Source: Acidimicrobiaceae bacterium
GTDB lineage: Bacteria; Actinomycetota; Acidimicrobiia; Acidimicrobiales; Aldehydirespiratoraceae
Reading direction: 5' to 3'
DNA: 42,768 bases
Assembly: GCA_026710865.1 (NCBI GenBank)
Contig: JAPOQG010000360.1
Span: 1-42,768, forward strand
Every line of letters begins with the position of its first letter. The first letter of the stretch is position 1. A program made the position numbers and the translations under genes. The notes under the pieces are model-generated. The model was not told where the DNA came from and made no database searches. It saw nothing but the letters and a program-made list of their open reading frames with translations. Below, one piece after another: positions 8,150-16,495 of this stretch.

Positions 8150-9811
8150 TCACCGTGATTCCCCGCCCTGGCCGGCGAGGTCGAGCGCGTCGAGGTCGAC
8201 CTTGGTGAACAGCGGCGACGGCTTGGGCACCGCCGTGCCCGCCGGCACGGCCGGGCGCTCCCAGCGCTGGACCGGGCCGAACACGCCGTCGAGCGCCGCG
8301 GTGGAGAACGGGAGGTACGGAGCCAGCCCCGTCCGAACGCCGGCCACGGCCTCCAGCGCGGTGACCAGCACCGCCGCGGCCCGTTCGGGCTCGGCGGACG
8401 CCAGCCTCCAGGGCTCGGTGGAGTTGAGGTAGGCGTTCACCCTGGCTGCCGCCTCCATGGCGCTCCTGAGGCCGGCCCGCAGTTCGACCCGCTCGATGCA
8501 GTCGGCTCCCTCGGCCAGCGCGCCGTCGACCGCCGCCAGCAGGGCGACGTCCTCAGCTTGACGTTCGCCGGTCTCCGGGACGGTGCCCCCGAGCTTCGAG
8601 TGGACCATCGAGAACACCCGGTGCACGAGATTCCCCCAGGTGGCCACCAGCTCGTCGTTGACGCGCCGGGCGATCTCCTCGACGGAGACCTCGGTGTCGG
8701 CGTGCTCGGGCAGGGCCGCGCCCAGGGCGTAGCGCAGGGCGTCGGGCTCGAAGAGCCTCAGGCCCTCCCCGATGGTGAGGCCGACGCCGCGGCCTGCGGC
8801 CATCTTCGCCCCCGAGAAGGTCACGTACTGGTTGGCGGGCACGTCGTCGGGCAGGTGCAGGCCGCCGTAGCCCATCAGCTGGGCGGGCCACAGCAGCGAG
8901 TGGAAGGGAATGTTGTCCTTGCCGACGAAGTAGACGTGGCGGGCGTCGTCGTTGTGCCACCAGCGCTTCCAGGCCTCGGCGTCGCCGTTGCGGGCCGCCC
9001 ATTCCACCGACGCGGACAGGTAGCCGATCACCGCGTCGTACCAGACGTATATCCGCTTGCCCTCGCCCAGGTCGTCGACGGGAAGCTCGACGCCCCAGTC
9101 CAGGTCCCGGGTGATGGCCCGATCCTGGAGGCCCTCGTTGGTCCAGCCGGTGGCCGAGTTGAGAACGTGGGGGCGCCAGCCCTTGCGCGTCTTGAGCCAG
9201 GCGCCGACCCTCTCGGTGAAGTCCGAGTAGCGGAAGTAGAAGTGCTCGGTCGAGCGCAGCTCGGGAACGGCCCCGCTGATCTTCGATCGGGGCTCGATCA
9301 GGTCGGTGGCGTCGAGGGTGGTGCCGCAGTGCTCGCACTGGTCGCCGCGGGCCCCGTCGAAGCCGCAATGGGGGCACTCTCCCTCGATGTAGCGGTCGGG
9401 CAGGAACCTCTCGCCGACGGGGTCGTAGAACTGCTCGGACACCCGCTTGTCGATGAAGCCGTTGCGCAGCTGCACCAGGAACATGTCCTGGGTGACGGCG
9501 GCGTGGTTGGGGGTCCCGGTGGTGGTGTAGAGGTCCCACGAGATCCCGAGGCTCTCCCATTGACGGCAGAACTCGGCGTGGTAGCGGTCTACGATCTCAG
9601 CCGGGGTGACCCCCTCGGCGTCGGCCCGGACCGTGATCGGCGTGCCGTGCACGTCGGATCCGCTCACCATCAGCACGTCGTTGCCGGCCAGGCGCTGGTA
9701 GCGGGCGTAGATGTCGGCTGGAAGATAGGCCCCGGCCAGGTGGCCGAGATGGCGGCTTCCGGACGCGTAGGGCCACGCAACCGCGACAAGCACAGGCACC
9801 CGCACCGCCAT
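8150..9811 (-). CDS. metG: Methionyl-tRNA synthetase
   Basis: VAWPYASGSRHLGHLAGAYLPADIYARYQRLAGNDVLMVSGSDVHGTPI; zinc Cys cluster CPHCGFDGARGDQCEHCG. Alternative start at 9823. Confidence 0.96.
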   Translation of the reverse strand: MAVRVPVLVAVAWPYASGSRHLGHLAGAYLPADIYARYQRLAGNDVLMVSGSDVHGTPITVRADAEGVTPAEIVDRYHAEFCRQWESLGISWDLYTTTGTPNHAAVTQDMFLVQLRNGFIDKRVSEQFYDPVGERFLPDRYIEGECPHCGFDGARGDQCEHCGTTLDATDLIEPRSKISGAVPELRSTEHFYFRYSDFTERVGAWLKTRKGWRPHVLNSATGWTNEGLQDRAITRDLDWGVELPVDDLGEGKRIYVWYDAVIGYLSASVEWAARNGDAEAWKRWWHNDDARHVYFVGKDNIPFHSLLWPAQLMGYGGLHLPDDVPANQYVTFSGAKMAAGRGVGLTIGEGLRLFEPDALRYALGAALPEHADTEVSVEEIARRVNDELVATWGNLVHRVFSMVHSKLGGTVPETGERQAEDVALLAAVDGALAEGADCIERVELRAGLRSAMEAAARVNAYLNSTEPWRLASAEPERAAAVLVTALEAVAGVRTGLAPYLPFSTAALDGVFGPVQRWERPAVPAGTAVPKPSPLFTKVDLDALDLAGQGGESR

Positions 9812-9896
9812 GGCGAGCCACATTATCCCCAGATACCAAGGTCATCCCCAGCCGAGGCCGCAGTTTTCCTACCGGACCCGACGGGCGAGCCGCTTT

Positions 9897-10814
9897 CTAC
9901 TCGGGCACCGGTCCTTGATCGTCGACCGCCAGGTTGTAGGCCCGCCGGCGTGACACTCCGTGAGAGGCCGCGGCCGATGCGGCCGCGTCCCTGCGGCTCA
10001 GACCACCGGAAACCAGGGCTTCGACCGCGGCCCGGAGCTGATCGTCGGTGGCTTCGGGACCGGCCCCCGCAGCGCCCTCGATCACGATCACGACCTCGCC
10101 CTTCACTGGCTTCCCGGACCATTCGCAGAGCTCGGCCAGACTGCCTCTCACCACCTCCTCATGCAGCTTGGTGAGCTCGCGGGCGACCACGGCCCGCCTC
10201 AGCGGGCCACATGCCTCGGCCAGGTCTGCGAGACAGGCCCGCAGCCGGCGAGGCGACTCGTAGAGGACCGTGGTCCGGCGCTCGCCGGCGATCAGCTCCA
10301 ACCGCTCGGTGCGGGCCCTGCCCTTGCGGGGCAGGAACCCTTCGAAGCAGAAGCGCGTGGTCGCGAGGCCGCTGACCGCCAGGGCGGCCAGGCCGGCGGA
10401 CGGGCCGGGCACCACCGTCACCGTGTGCCCCGCCGCCGCGGCAGCGGCCACCAGCCGGCCCCCCGGATCGGTCAGCGCCGGCATGCCGGCGTCGGTCACC
10501 ATCGCCACGGTGGCCCCGGCGCCGAGCAGTTCGCACACCTCCCCGCAGGTCTTGGACTCGGTGTGCTCGTCGACGCGCCGCAGGCGGGCGCCGTTCACCC
10601 CGGCGTGCTCCAGCAGGCGCCCCGTGCGCCGGGTGTCCTCGCAGCAGACGAGGTCCGCGGAGGCGAGAGCGGCCACCGCCCGGGGACTCAGATCGCCCAG
10701 GTTGCCGATCGGGGTGCCGACCAGAACCAGCGAGCCGCCTGCCCGGGGGCCGTCGTTCCGGTGGCCGGAGACGCTCACGGAGGCGTCGTCGTCCCGGTGG
10801 CCGGAGACGCTCAC
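9897..10814 (-). CDS. rsmI: 16S rRNA (cytidine1402-2'-O)-methyltransferase
   Basis: LVLVGTPIGNLGDLSPRAVAALASADLVCCEDTRRTGRLLEHAGV..VTDAGMPALTDPGGRLV. GTG start overlaps upstream DUF192 stop (GTGA). Confidence 0.93.
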   Translation of the reverse strand: MSVSGHRDDDASVSVSGHRNDGPRAGGSLVLVGTPIGNLGDLSPRAVAALASADLVCCEDTRRTGRLLEHAGVNGARLRRVDEHTESKTCGEVCELLGAGATVAMVTDAGMPALTDPGGRLVAAAAAAGHTVTVVPGPSAGLAALAVSGLATTRFCFEGFLPRKGRARTERLELIAGERRTTVLYESPRRLRACLADLAEACGPLRRAVVARELTKLHEEVVRGSLAELCEWSGKPVKGEVVIVIEGAAGAGPEATDDQLRAAVEALVSGGLSRRDAAASAAASHGVSRRRAYNLAVDDQGPVPE

Positions 10815-11140
10815 TGCCGGATCTCCAGCTCCACGCCCGGAGCCACCCCCCAGCGCCGGAAACTGCCGGCCTCGGCCTCGATGACCGACCTGGCCTTCAG
10901 AACCACGCAGCCGACCCGGTTGGCCCGCATGGTCGTCACCCGCAGCACCCGCATCTCGGCGTCGCAGTGGGCCACATCGATGGGAAACCGCATGCCGAAG
11001 GAGTGAACCGACCGGGTCCGCTCCAGCAGCAGGGCGCCCTCGATTCCTTCGCGACCCGACAGACCCCTGCGGCGTTCACGCCTGCTCGAAGCAACCTCGA
11101 GCGATGCAATGACCCGGTCGCCGCAAACCAGCCACGCCAT
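10811..11140 (-). CDS. DUF192 domain protein
   Basis: SSRRERRRGLSGREGIEGALLLERTRSVHSFGMRFPIDVAHCDAEMRVLRV..ARSVIEAEAG matches the DUF192 pattern. Confidence 0.85.
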   Translation of the reverse strand: MAWLVCGDRVIASLEVASSRRERRRGLSGREGIEGALLLERTRSVHSFGMRFPIDVAHCDAEMRVLRVTTMRANRVGCVVLKARSVIEAEAGSFRRWGVAPGVELEIRQ

Positions 11141-11150
11141 GGGCGCGAAC

Positions 11151-12146
11151 CTAGTGCCTCGGAGAGTCCGCCTTCGTGGCGGGCGCATGGCTCCAACCCT
11201 TGGGCCACAGCCGGTCCAACCGCCGATCCTGCGAAGTCCTCGCCCAGCGCTCGGCACGGCGCTCGACCATGATCCGCCCCACCCTCCCGATCCTGTCGAT
11301 GAGCTTCATCAGCCGCTCCCGGGCGGCTTCGGCGACCGCCGACAGGCCGGTGAGGCTGGGGAGCTTCCAGTCCCGCAGCAGCACGGGCTGCAGAATCTGG
11401 TCGTGATGGATGGCCAGGTCGTAGATCCCTGCGTCTGCGATGGTGCGGGCGTGAGCGTCGAAGCCGGCGATGCCCACGCCGGGCATCGCGAATCCCTTGA
11501 CCTGGTTGGCGATGGCCACAACCGCCCGTGACGGATCCATCTCCAGGGCTTCGGCCATGGTGTCGCGGTAGAACAGGAAGTGGAGGTTCTCATCGAACGC
11601 GACCCGGCGCATGATCGCCCGGCCGGCGGAGTCGGTGATGTGCTGGCCGGTGTTGAAGTGCGCGATGCGGGTGGCCAGTTCCTGCAGCGTCACATAGGCG
11701 AGGCCCTCGAGCGCGTCGGGCGGTGCGGGCGCCTCGCCGGATTGGACCTGGGCCATGCGGGCCCGCTCGAGGCTCACAGGATCGACCGCACGGGTGACGG
11801 CCAGATAGTCGTGGATCACCTGTCCGTGACGACCCTCCTCGGCGGTCCAGCGCCTCACCCAGTGGCCCCAGGCGCCGTCGCGGCCGAACATGCGCTCGAT
11901 GTCGCGGAAGTAGTAGGGCAGGTTGTCCTCGGTCAGCACGTTGACGAACAGGGCGCTGCGCGCCTCCGGGCTCAACCCGGCGTCCTCGGGATGCCACTCG
12001 TAGTCGGCGGGATAGTCCTCGCCCCGGCTCCAGGGAACCAGGGCATGGGGATGCCATTCCTTCGTCTGCCGGAGGTGCCTCTCGTAGAGCTTCTCGACGC
12101 TCGGCTCAAGTTCCGTCAGCAGCCGGACATCGACATCGACAGGCAT
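11151..12146 (-). CDS. Acyl-ACP desaturase (ferritin-like di-iron)
   Basis: WTAEEGRHGQVIHDYLAVTRAVD and AFDENLHFLFYRDTM carry the two EExxH-like/ExxH di-iron motifs. Confidence 0.88.
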   Translation of the reverse strand: MPVDVDVRLLTELEPSVEKLYERHLRQTKEWHPHALVPWSRGEDYPADYEWHPEDAGLSPEARSALFVNVLTEDNLPYYFRDIERMFGRDGAWGHWVRRWTAEEGRHGQVIHDYLAVTRAVDPVSLERARMAQVQSGEAPAPPDALEGLAYVTLQELATRIAHFNTGQHITDSAGRAIMRRVAFDENLHFLFYRDTMAEALEMDPSRAVVAIANQVKGFAMPGVGIAGFDAHARTIADAGIYDLAIHHDQILQPVLLRDWKLPSLTGLSAVAEAARERLMKLIDRIGRVGRIMVERRAERWARTSQDRRLDRLWPKGWSHAPATKADSPRH

Positions 12147-12233
12147 GCGGTGAGAGCCTACCCAATCCGGGCGGTGCACCGCAATGCGGTCTTGGCCAGT
12201 CAGACGTTGAACCTCAGATGCCGTCCCGTCCGG

Positions 12234-13307
12234 TCAGACGTTGAACCTGAACTCCATCACGTCGCCGTCGCCCACGACATAGTCCTTCCCCTCGGAGCGG
12301 ACCCGGCCCTGGCGCTGGGCCGCGACCCAGGAACCGACCTCGAGCAGGTCGTCCCAGCGGATGGTGTCGGCCCGGATGAAGCCCCGCTGGATGTCGGAGT
12401 GGACCGCTCCCGCGCACTCCACCGCCGACGCGCCGGCCCGGAAGGTCCAGGCCCGGCTCTCCTTGGGTCCGGTGGTCAGGAAGGTCCTCAGTCCCAGCAG
12501 GTGGTAGGCGCTGGCCAGGAACCGGTCCAGGGCGCCGCTGCCCAGGCCCAGGGCGGCCAGCATCTCGGGGCGCTCCGACTCGTCGAGTTGCGCAGCCTCA
12601 GCCTCGAGCTGCACGCACAGCGGCACCACCTCGGCGTCGCCCAGTTCCTCCCGCACGGGCGCGGCCACCTCCTCCGCGTCGGCGATGCGGTCCTCCCCGA
12701 CGTTCACCACCGCGAGCACCGGCTTGTCGGTGAGCATGAAGAACTGGCGCAGGCCGGCCCGCTCCGAGGCGTCGAGGCCGGCCCGGTACAGCGGGACGCC
12801 GTCCTCGAGGATCGCGACAGCCCGAGCCAGCAGGTCGTGCGAAGCCCGCAGCGACGGGTCCCCCTTGAGCGCCCGAGCGAGCTTGTCGAGCTGGCGGGTG
12901 GCGCTGTCGAGATCGGCGAGGGCCAGCTCGGTCTCGAGCACGCGGAGGCTGTCGAGCGGGTCGTCGTCGCCGGGCACATCGGGATCGGTGAAGGCGCGCA
13001 GCACGTAGACGATGGCGTCGGTGTCGCGGACGTGGCCCAGGAAGGCGTTGCCCAGACCCTCGCCCCGGCTGGAGCCCGACACCAGCCCGCCGATGTCGGT
13101 GAACTGCACCGATGCATGGACGGCGCGGCGGCTGGAGCTCATCTCGGCCAGCTGCAGCAGCCGGCCGTCGGGAACCTTGGCCACGCCCACGGTGGCCGAC
13201 TTGGTGGAGAATGCGTGGCGGGCGGCCACGGCGTCACCGCCCGCGAGGGCATTGTGCAGTGAGGTCTTCCCGGAGTTGGGGAGACCGACGAATCCAAACC
13301 GTTCCAA
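12234..13307 (-). CDS. ychF: YchF/OLA1 family redox-regulated ATPase
   Basis: FGFVGLPNSGKTSLHNALAGG, FTDIGGLVSGSSRGEGLGNAFLGHVRDTDAIVYVLRAF, C-terminal TGS-like RSEGKDYVVGDGDVMEFRFNV. Confidence 0.95.
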   Translation of the reverse strand: MERFGFVGLPNSGKTSLHNALAGGDAVAARHAFSTKSATVGVAKVPDGRLLQLAEMSSSRRAVHASVQFTDIGGLVSGSSRGEGLGNAFLGHVRDTDAIVYVLRAFTDPDVPGDDDPLDSLRVLETELALADLDSATRQLDKLARALKGDPSLRASHDLLARAVAILEDGVPLYRAGLDASERAGLRQFFMLTDKPVLAVVNVGEDRIADAEEVAAPVREELGDAEVVPLCVQLEAEAAQLDESERPEMLAALGLGSGALDRFLASAYHLLGLRTFLTTGPKESRAWTFRAGASAVECAGAVHSDIQRGFIRADTIRWDDLLEVGSWVAAQRQGRVRSEGKDYVVGDGDVMEFRFNV

Positions 13308-13353
13308 TTGGAGCTCCGCGTCCTGTGCCGGTCCGCGCCGGCCTACGGCTGTG

Positions 13354-13443
13354 TCAGCTGTTGCGGCCCGCGTTGGGCTTGCGGCCGTGGTTCGCCTTCG
13401 AACGGCGAGCCTTGGCCCGGCGCTTGCTGGTGCGCTTGGACAT
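13354..13443 (-). CDS. bL37-like small 50S ribosomal protein (29 aa)
   Basis: Reverse-strand ATG at 13443: MSKRTSKRRAKARRSKANHGRKPNAGRNS; SKANHG(K/R)(R/K)PNA is the hallmark of actinobacterial bL37. Below ORF-track size. Confidence 0.8.
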   Translation of the reverse strand: MSKRTSKRRAKARRSKANHGRKPNAGRNS

Positions 13444-13659
13444 GGCTCCCAACACTACCGGCCTGAACGCCACGCGCATCGACGCCGGCGCCCGCACTCG
13501 TCGCGCCCGGCGTCAAGAACACCTCGCAGGCCTCGACCAGCTCGGACCAGCTTGCGCCGCGCATCCTGTCGGCGAGCGCCACACCGGACCGCACGGTGCG
13601 CCGGGCGGTGGGGCGTGCCCGGACAGATGTGCGCGCTCCCGCGTCGCGAGGGGGTCTCT

Positions 13660-13750
13660 CCCGCTCTGGCTCGCTTCGCTCACGGACCGCCCGGGCCGCG
13701 GCCTCGCTCCGTGTGTGCCGCGTTGTCCCGCCTGTCCGTTCGGCCTCTGA
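13660..13750 (-). repeat. Dispersed bipartite repeat, copy A
   Basis: Minus strand: gaggccgaacggacagg + 25 bp + gaggccgcggcccgggcggtccgtgagcgaagcgagccagagcgggag; encodes EAERTG...EAAARAVRERSEPERE in one frame. Confidence 0.85.
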
Positions 13751-13770
13751 AGCTCTGGTAGCGTGGCGCT

Positions 13771-14235
13771 GTGGCGGTTGAGCTCGTGTATCCGGCCGCG
13801 CCGGACGAGCAGTGGAGGGAGCGGCGCCTGAGGGCTGCGGATGTGCCTGCGCTCTATGCCGAGCGCGGCGTGCGCTGGTCGGTGCCGCTGGGCGCGTTGG
13901 TCCGCGAGTGGGAGTGGTGGCCGAGCGAACGGGCCGCGATCGTCGCGGACGAGCCCGCCGGAGCGGCGCCCGACGACCTGTGCCGCATAGCCGCGGTGGT
14001 GCATGCGCTGTGCGGCCGCGACGGAGTGCCAGTGCCGCACTGGGTGTGGCGGCACCGCAGCCCCGAGCCGATCGCGTGGACCCGCGAGCTGCCGGCGGAG
14101 GGGCCGCTCTGGGACCGCGCGGTCGCACGGGCCCCCGCGGCCTGCGCCTACCACAACGTCTGGTTCGGCGAGGATCTGATCTCCGATCCCAAGACCCAGG
14201 CAGAGGCACGCCGGCACACCACCGCGGCGCGGTGA
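13771..14235 (+). CDS. Hypothetical protein, candidate antitoxin/partner of the downstream nucleotidyltransferase
   Basis: GTG start; 154 aa; stop overlaps the next GTG (GTGA at 14232-14235). Confidence 0.7.
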   Translation: MAVELVYPAAPDEQWRERRLRAADVPALYAERGVRWSVPLGALVREWEWWPSERAAIVADEPAGAAPDDLCRIAAVVHALCGRDGVPVPHWVWRHRSPEPIAWTRELPAEGPLWDRAVARAPAACAYHNVWFGEDLISDPKTQAEARRHTTAAR

Positions 14236-14846
14236 GCCCAGGACGGGACACTTCGCCGCTGGAGCTGCCGGCTCGCTCCCATCAGGGCCTCTTGACGCTG
14301 CTGGCAGAGGTGGACGCCTTGCTGGCAGAAACCACCGACGAGGGCGCCGCCTACGTGCTCTATACCGTCGGCGGGTTCGTGATGGGGCGCAGCAGCACCG
14401 CCCGGCTCACGCAGGACATCGACGTGGCAACGGCCATTCCCGCTCCCGTCGCGGCCGCGGCCGCCGATGTGGCGGCACGGCACGGCATCAATCCCGCGTG
14501 GCTCAACGACCAGGTCAGCGAGATGATCCAGGCCCGTGTGCCTGTCGAGCGGTTCGTCGAGATCCATCGGGGGCGCCACCTGATCGTCTACGGCGCCGAC
14601 GACGAGTTGATGCTGGCGCTGAAGCTCATGTCGGGGCGGGCACGCGACATCGGCGACATCGTCGAGCTCGCCCTGCGGACCGGGCGCACATCGGCAGCGG
14701 ACCTGCTGGAGGCATGGGATCGCATCTACCGCGATGCGCCCTCCGCCGCTCCCCAGCGCCACTTCGTTCTCAGCGTCATCGACAGCGATGTGATGCCCGC
14801 GCTGCACCGCCGCGGCGCGGCGCCGGGTGACGAAGTTCAGTCGTGA
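14232..14846 (+). CDS. Nucleotidyltransferase-fold protein (DUF6036 / AbiEii-like)
   Basis: YVLYTVGGFVMGRSSTARLTQDIDVATAIP (G..x..R.T.DID NTase motif) and later ELMLALKLMSGRARDIGDIVEL (K..R.KD.DI-like). Confidence 0.75.
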   Translation: MSPGRDTSPLELPARSHQGLLTLLAEVDALLAETTDEGAAYVLYTVGGFVMGRSSTARLTQDIDVATAIPAPVAAAAADVAARHGINPAWLNDQVSEMIQARVPVERFVEIHRGRHLIVYGADDELMLALKLMSGRARDIGDIVELALRTGRTSAADLLEAWDRIYRDAPSAAPQRHFVLSVIDSDVMPALHRRGAAPGDEVQS

Positions 14847-14858
14847 CACACTGGGCGG

Positions 14859-15317
14859 ATGCTGCTGGTCTATGACGGCGAGTGCGGCTTCTGCATCAGG
14901 TCGGCCCGCTGGATCGAGGCCCGCCTGCCCGCGGAGGCCCGGGTGGAGCCGTGGCAGTCGCTCGACCTGGCGAAGCTGGAGTTGTCCCAGCCGGGCGTGC
15001 AGGCCGCGGTGTGGTGGGTGGACGACCGCGGCTCGCGCCCGCGGCGCTGCCGCGGCGCCAACGCCATCGGGCGCGCCCTAGTTGCGGCGGGCGGAGGCTG
15101 GGGAATCGCCGGTCGCCTGATCATCCACCCGCCGCTGTGCTGGCTGGCCCGCCCGATCTACGCCCTGATCGCAGCCAACCGCCACCGGCTGCCAGGCCCC
15201 GGCAGCGAACTCCGGAGGCCGAACGGACAGGGAGCGAATCATGTGGACGTTCGCGAGGCGCAGAGCGAGGCCGTGGCCCGAGCGGCCCGTGAGCGAAGCG
15301 AACAAGAGCGGGAGTGA
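14859..15317 (+). CDS. DCC family thiol-disulfide oxidoreductase (DUF393) with repeat-derived C-terminal tail
   Basis: MLLVYDGECGFCIRSARWIEARL; C-terminal NRHRLPG followed by ...EAQSEAVARAARERSEQERE* encoded by repeat copy B. Confidence 0.85.
   Translation: MLLVYDGECGFCIRSARWIEARLPAEARVEPWQSLDLAKLELSQPGVQAAVWWVDDRGSRPRRCRGANAIGRALVAAGGGWGIAGRLIIHPPLCWLARPIYALIAANRHRLPGPGSELRRPNGQGANHVDVREAQSEAVARAARERSEQERE
15214..15317 (+). repeat. Dispersed bipartite repeat, copy B (supplies end and stop codon of DCC gene)
   Basis: gaggccgaacggacagg + 35 bp + gaggccgtggcccgagcggcccgtgagcgaagcgaacaagagcgggagtga. Confidence 0.9.
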
Positions 15318-15368
15318 CGCGGCTGCGACGCGACGGGCTCCCCCTGCCCACGCAGCCCCCGAGGAGTT

Positions 15369-15387
15369 GGCCACCGTGAAGGTGGCC
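15369..15387. other. Short perfect hairpin between DCC and PHP genes
   Basis: ggccacc gtgaa ggtggcc, 7-bp perfect stem; no clear T-tract, so terminator function uncertain. Confidence 0.5.
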
Positions 15388-15422
15388 GACTGCTTGAAGT
15401 CCCCAGAGAGTAGCGTCGAGCC

Positions 15423-16439
15423 GTGCGGCCCTCGGTGGCGCTGTCGCTCGCCATTCACTACCTCGACCGGGAGCTCGCTCCCGGTCCCAAGGTTCGGGCC
15501 TTCCAGCGAGCCTTGGAGGTCGCTGAGGACCTCGGCGACGCCCGACTCTCGGAGCGAGCCGCGGCAGGCACGCTCACCGAATTGGACGGTGTGGGACCCA
15601 GCACGGCGCGGGTCATCACCGAGGCCCTCGCCGGCATCCGCGACGGATATCTGGCCGGGCTCGAGCAGCGCAGCCGGGTGCCCGTCGGAGCGGGCGGGCC
15701 GGTGCTCGAGCGCCTGCGGGGCGACTGCCACTGCCACACGAACTGGTCCGACGGCGGCGCCCCTTTGCGGGCCATGGCGGAGACGGCTGCGGCGCTGGGC
15801 CACGAGTGGGTGGCGATCACCGACCACTCGGCCCGCCTCACGGTGGCCCACGGTCTCGACGAGGACCGGCTGCGCCGGCAGATGGCCGAGATCGCACAGT
15901 TGAACGCCGAGATGGCGCCGTTCAGGATCCTGACCGGCATGGAGGTGGACATACTCGAGGACGGCTCGCTGGACCTCTCCGGCGAACTGCTCGCCGAACT
16001 GGACGTGGTGGTGGCATCGGTCCATTCGAAGCTGCGGATGCCGTCGGCGGAGATGACGCCGCGGATGGTGGCCGCCATCGCCGATCCCGACACCGACATC
16101 CTCGGCCACTGCACCAACCGCAAGGTCGTCGGAGGCGGGCGGCCCCCGTCGACCTTCGACGCCGAGATCGTCTTCGCCGCGTGCGCCCAGTTCGACAAGG
16201 CAGTGGAGATCAACTGCCGGCCCGAGCGCCAGGACCCGCCGGAGGAGTTGCTGGCGCTGGCAGTGCAGTGGGGCTGCAAGGTTTCCATCGACACCGACGC
16301 CCACGCCACCGGGCAGCTCGAGTGGCAGCCCTACGGCGCCGACAAGGCCGTGCGCTGCGGGGTTCCCGTCACCGACATCGTCAACACCTGGCCGGCAGAG
16401 AGGCTGCTGGATTGGACCGCGAGCCACTCGCGGAACTGA
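15423..16439 (+). CDS. PHP domain phosphoesterase with N-terminal HhH (PolX C-terminal-like)
   Basis: LTELDGVGPSTARVITEAL (HhH); DCHCHTNWSDGGAPLRAMAETAAALGHEWVAITDHS; VASVHSKL; SIDTDAHATGQLEWQPYG. Confidence 0.85.
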   Translation: MRPSVALSLAIHYLDRELAPGPKVRAFQRALEVAEDLGDARLSERAAAGTLTELDGVGPSTARVITEALAGIRDGYLAGLEQRSRVPVGAGGPVLERLRGDCHCHTNWSDGGAPLRAMAETAAALGHEWVAITDHSARLTVAHGLDEDRLRRQMAEIAQLNAEMAPFRILTGMEVDILEDGSLDLSGELLAELDVVVASVHSKLRMPSAEMTPRMVAAIADPDTDILGHCTNRKVVGGGRPPSTFDAEIVFAACAQFDKAVEINCRPERQDPPEELLALAVQWGCKVSIDTDAHATGQLEWQPYGADKAVRCGVPVTDIVNTWPAERLLDWTASHSRN

Positions 16440-16495
16440 GTCTCAGCGGGTTAGCATCCGCTGCACAACTTCCTAATCGACCCTGGAGGGTACTC

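Noticed and set aside
11580-13262. 560-aa plus-strand ORF opposite desaturase and ychF
   Set aside because: Antisense to two well-supported genes; low-complexity translation.
13343-14251. 302-aa minus ORF containing the repeat peptide EAERTG...ERSEPERE
   Set aside because: Overlaps the coupled plus-strand pair and bL37 in other frames; most of it is Arg/Pro-rich antisense translation, so only the repeat segment is notable.
15369-15387. Hairpin ggccacc-gtgaa-ggtggcc as intrinsic terminator
   Set aside because: Stem is short and no T-run follows; kept only as a low-confidence feature.
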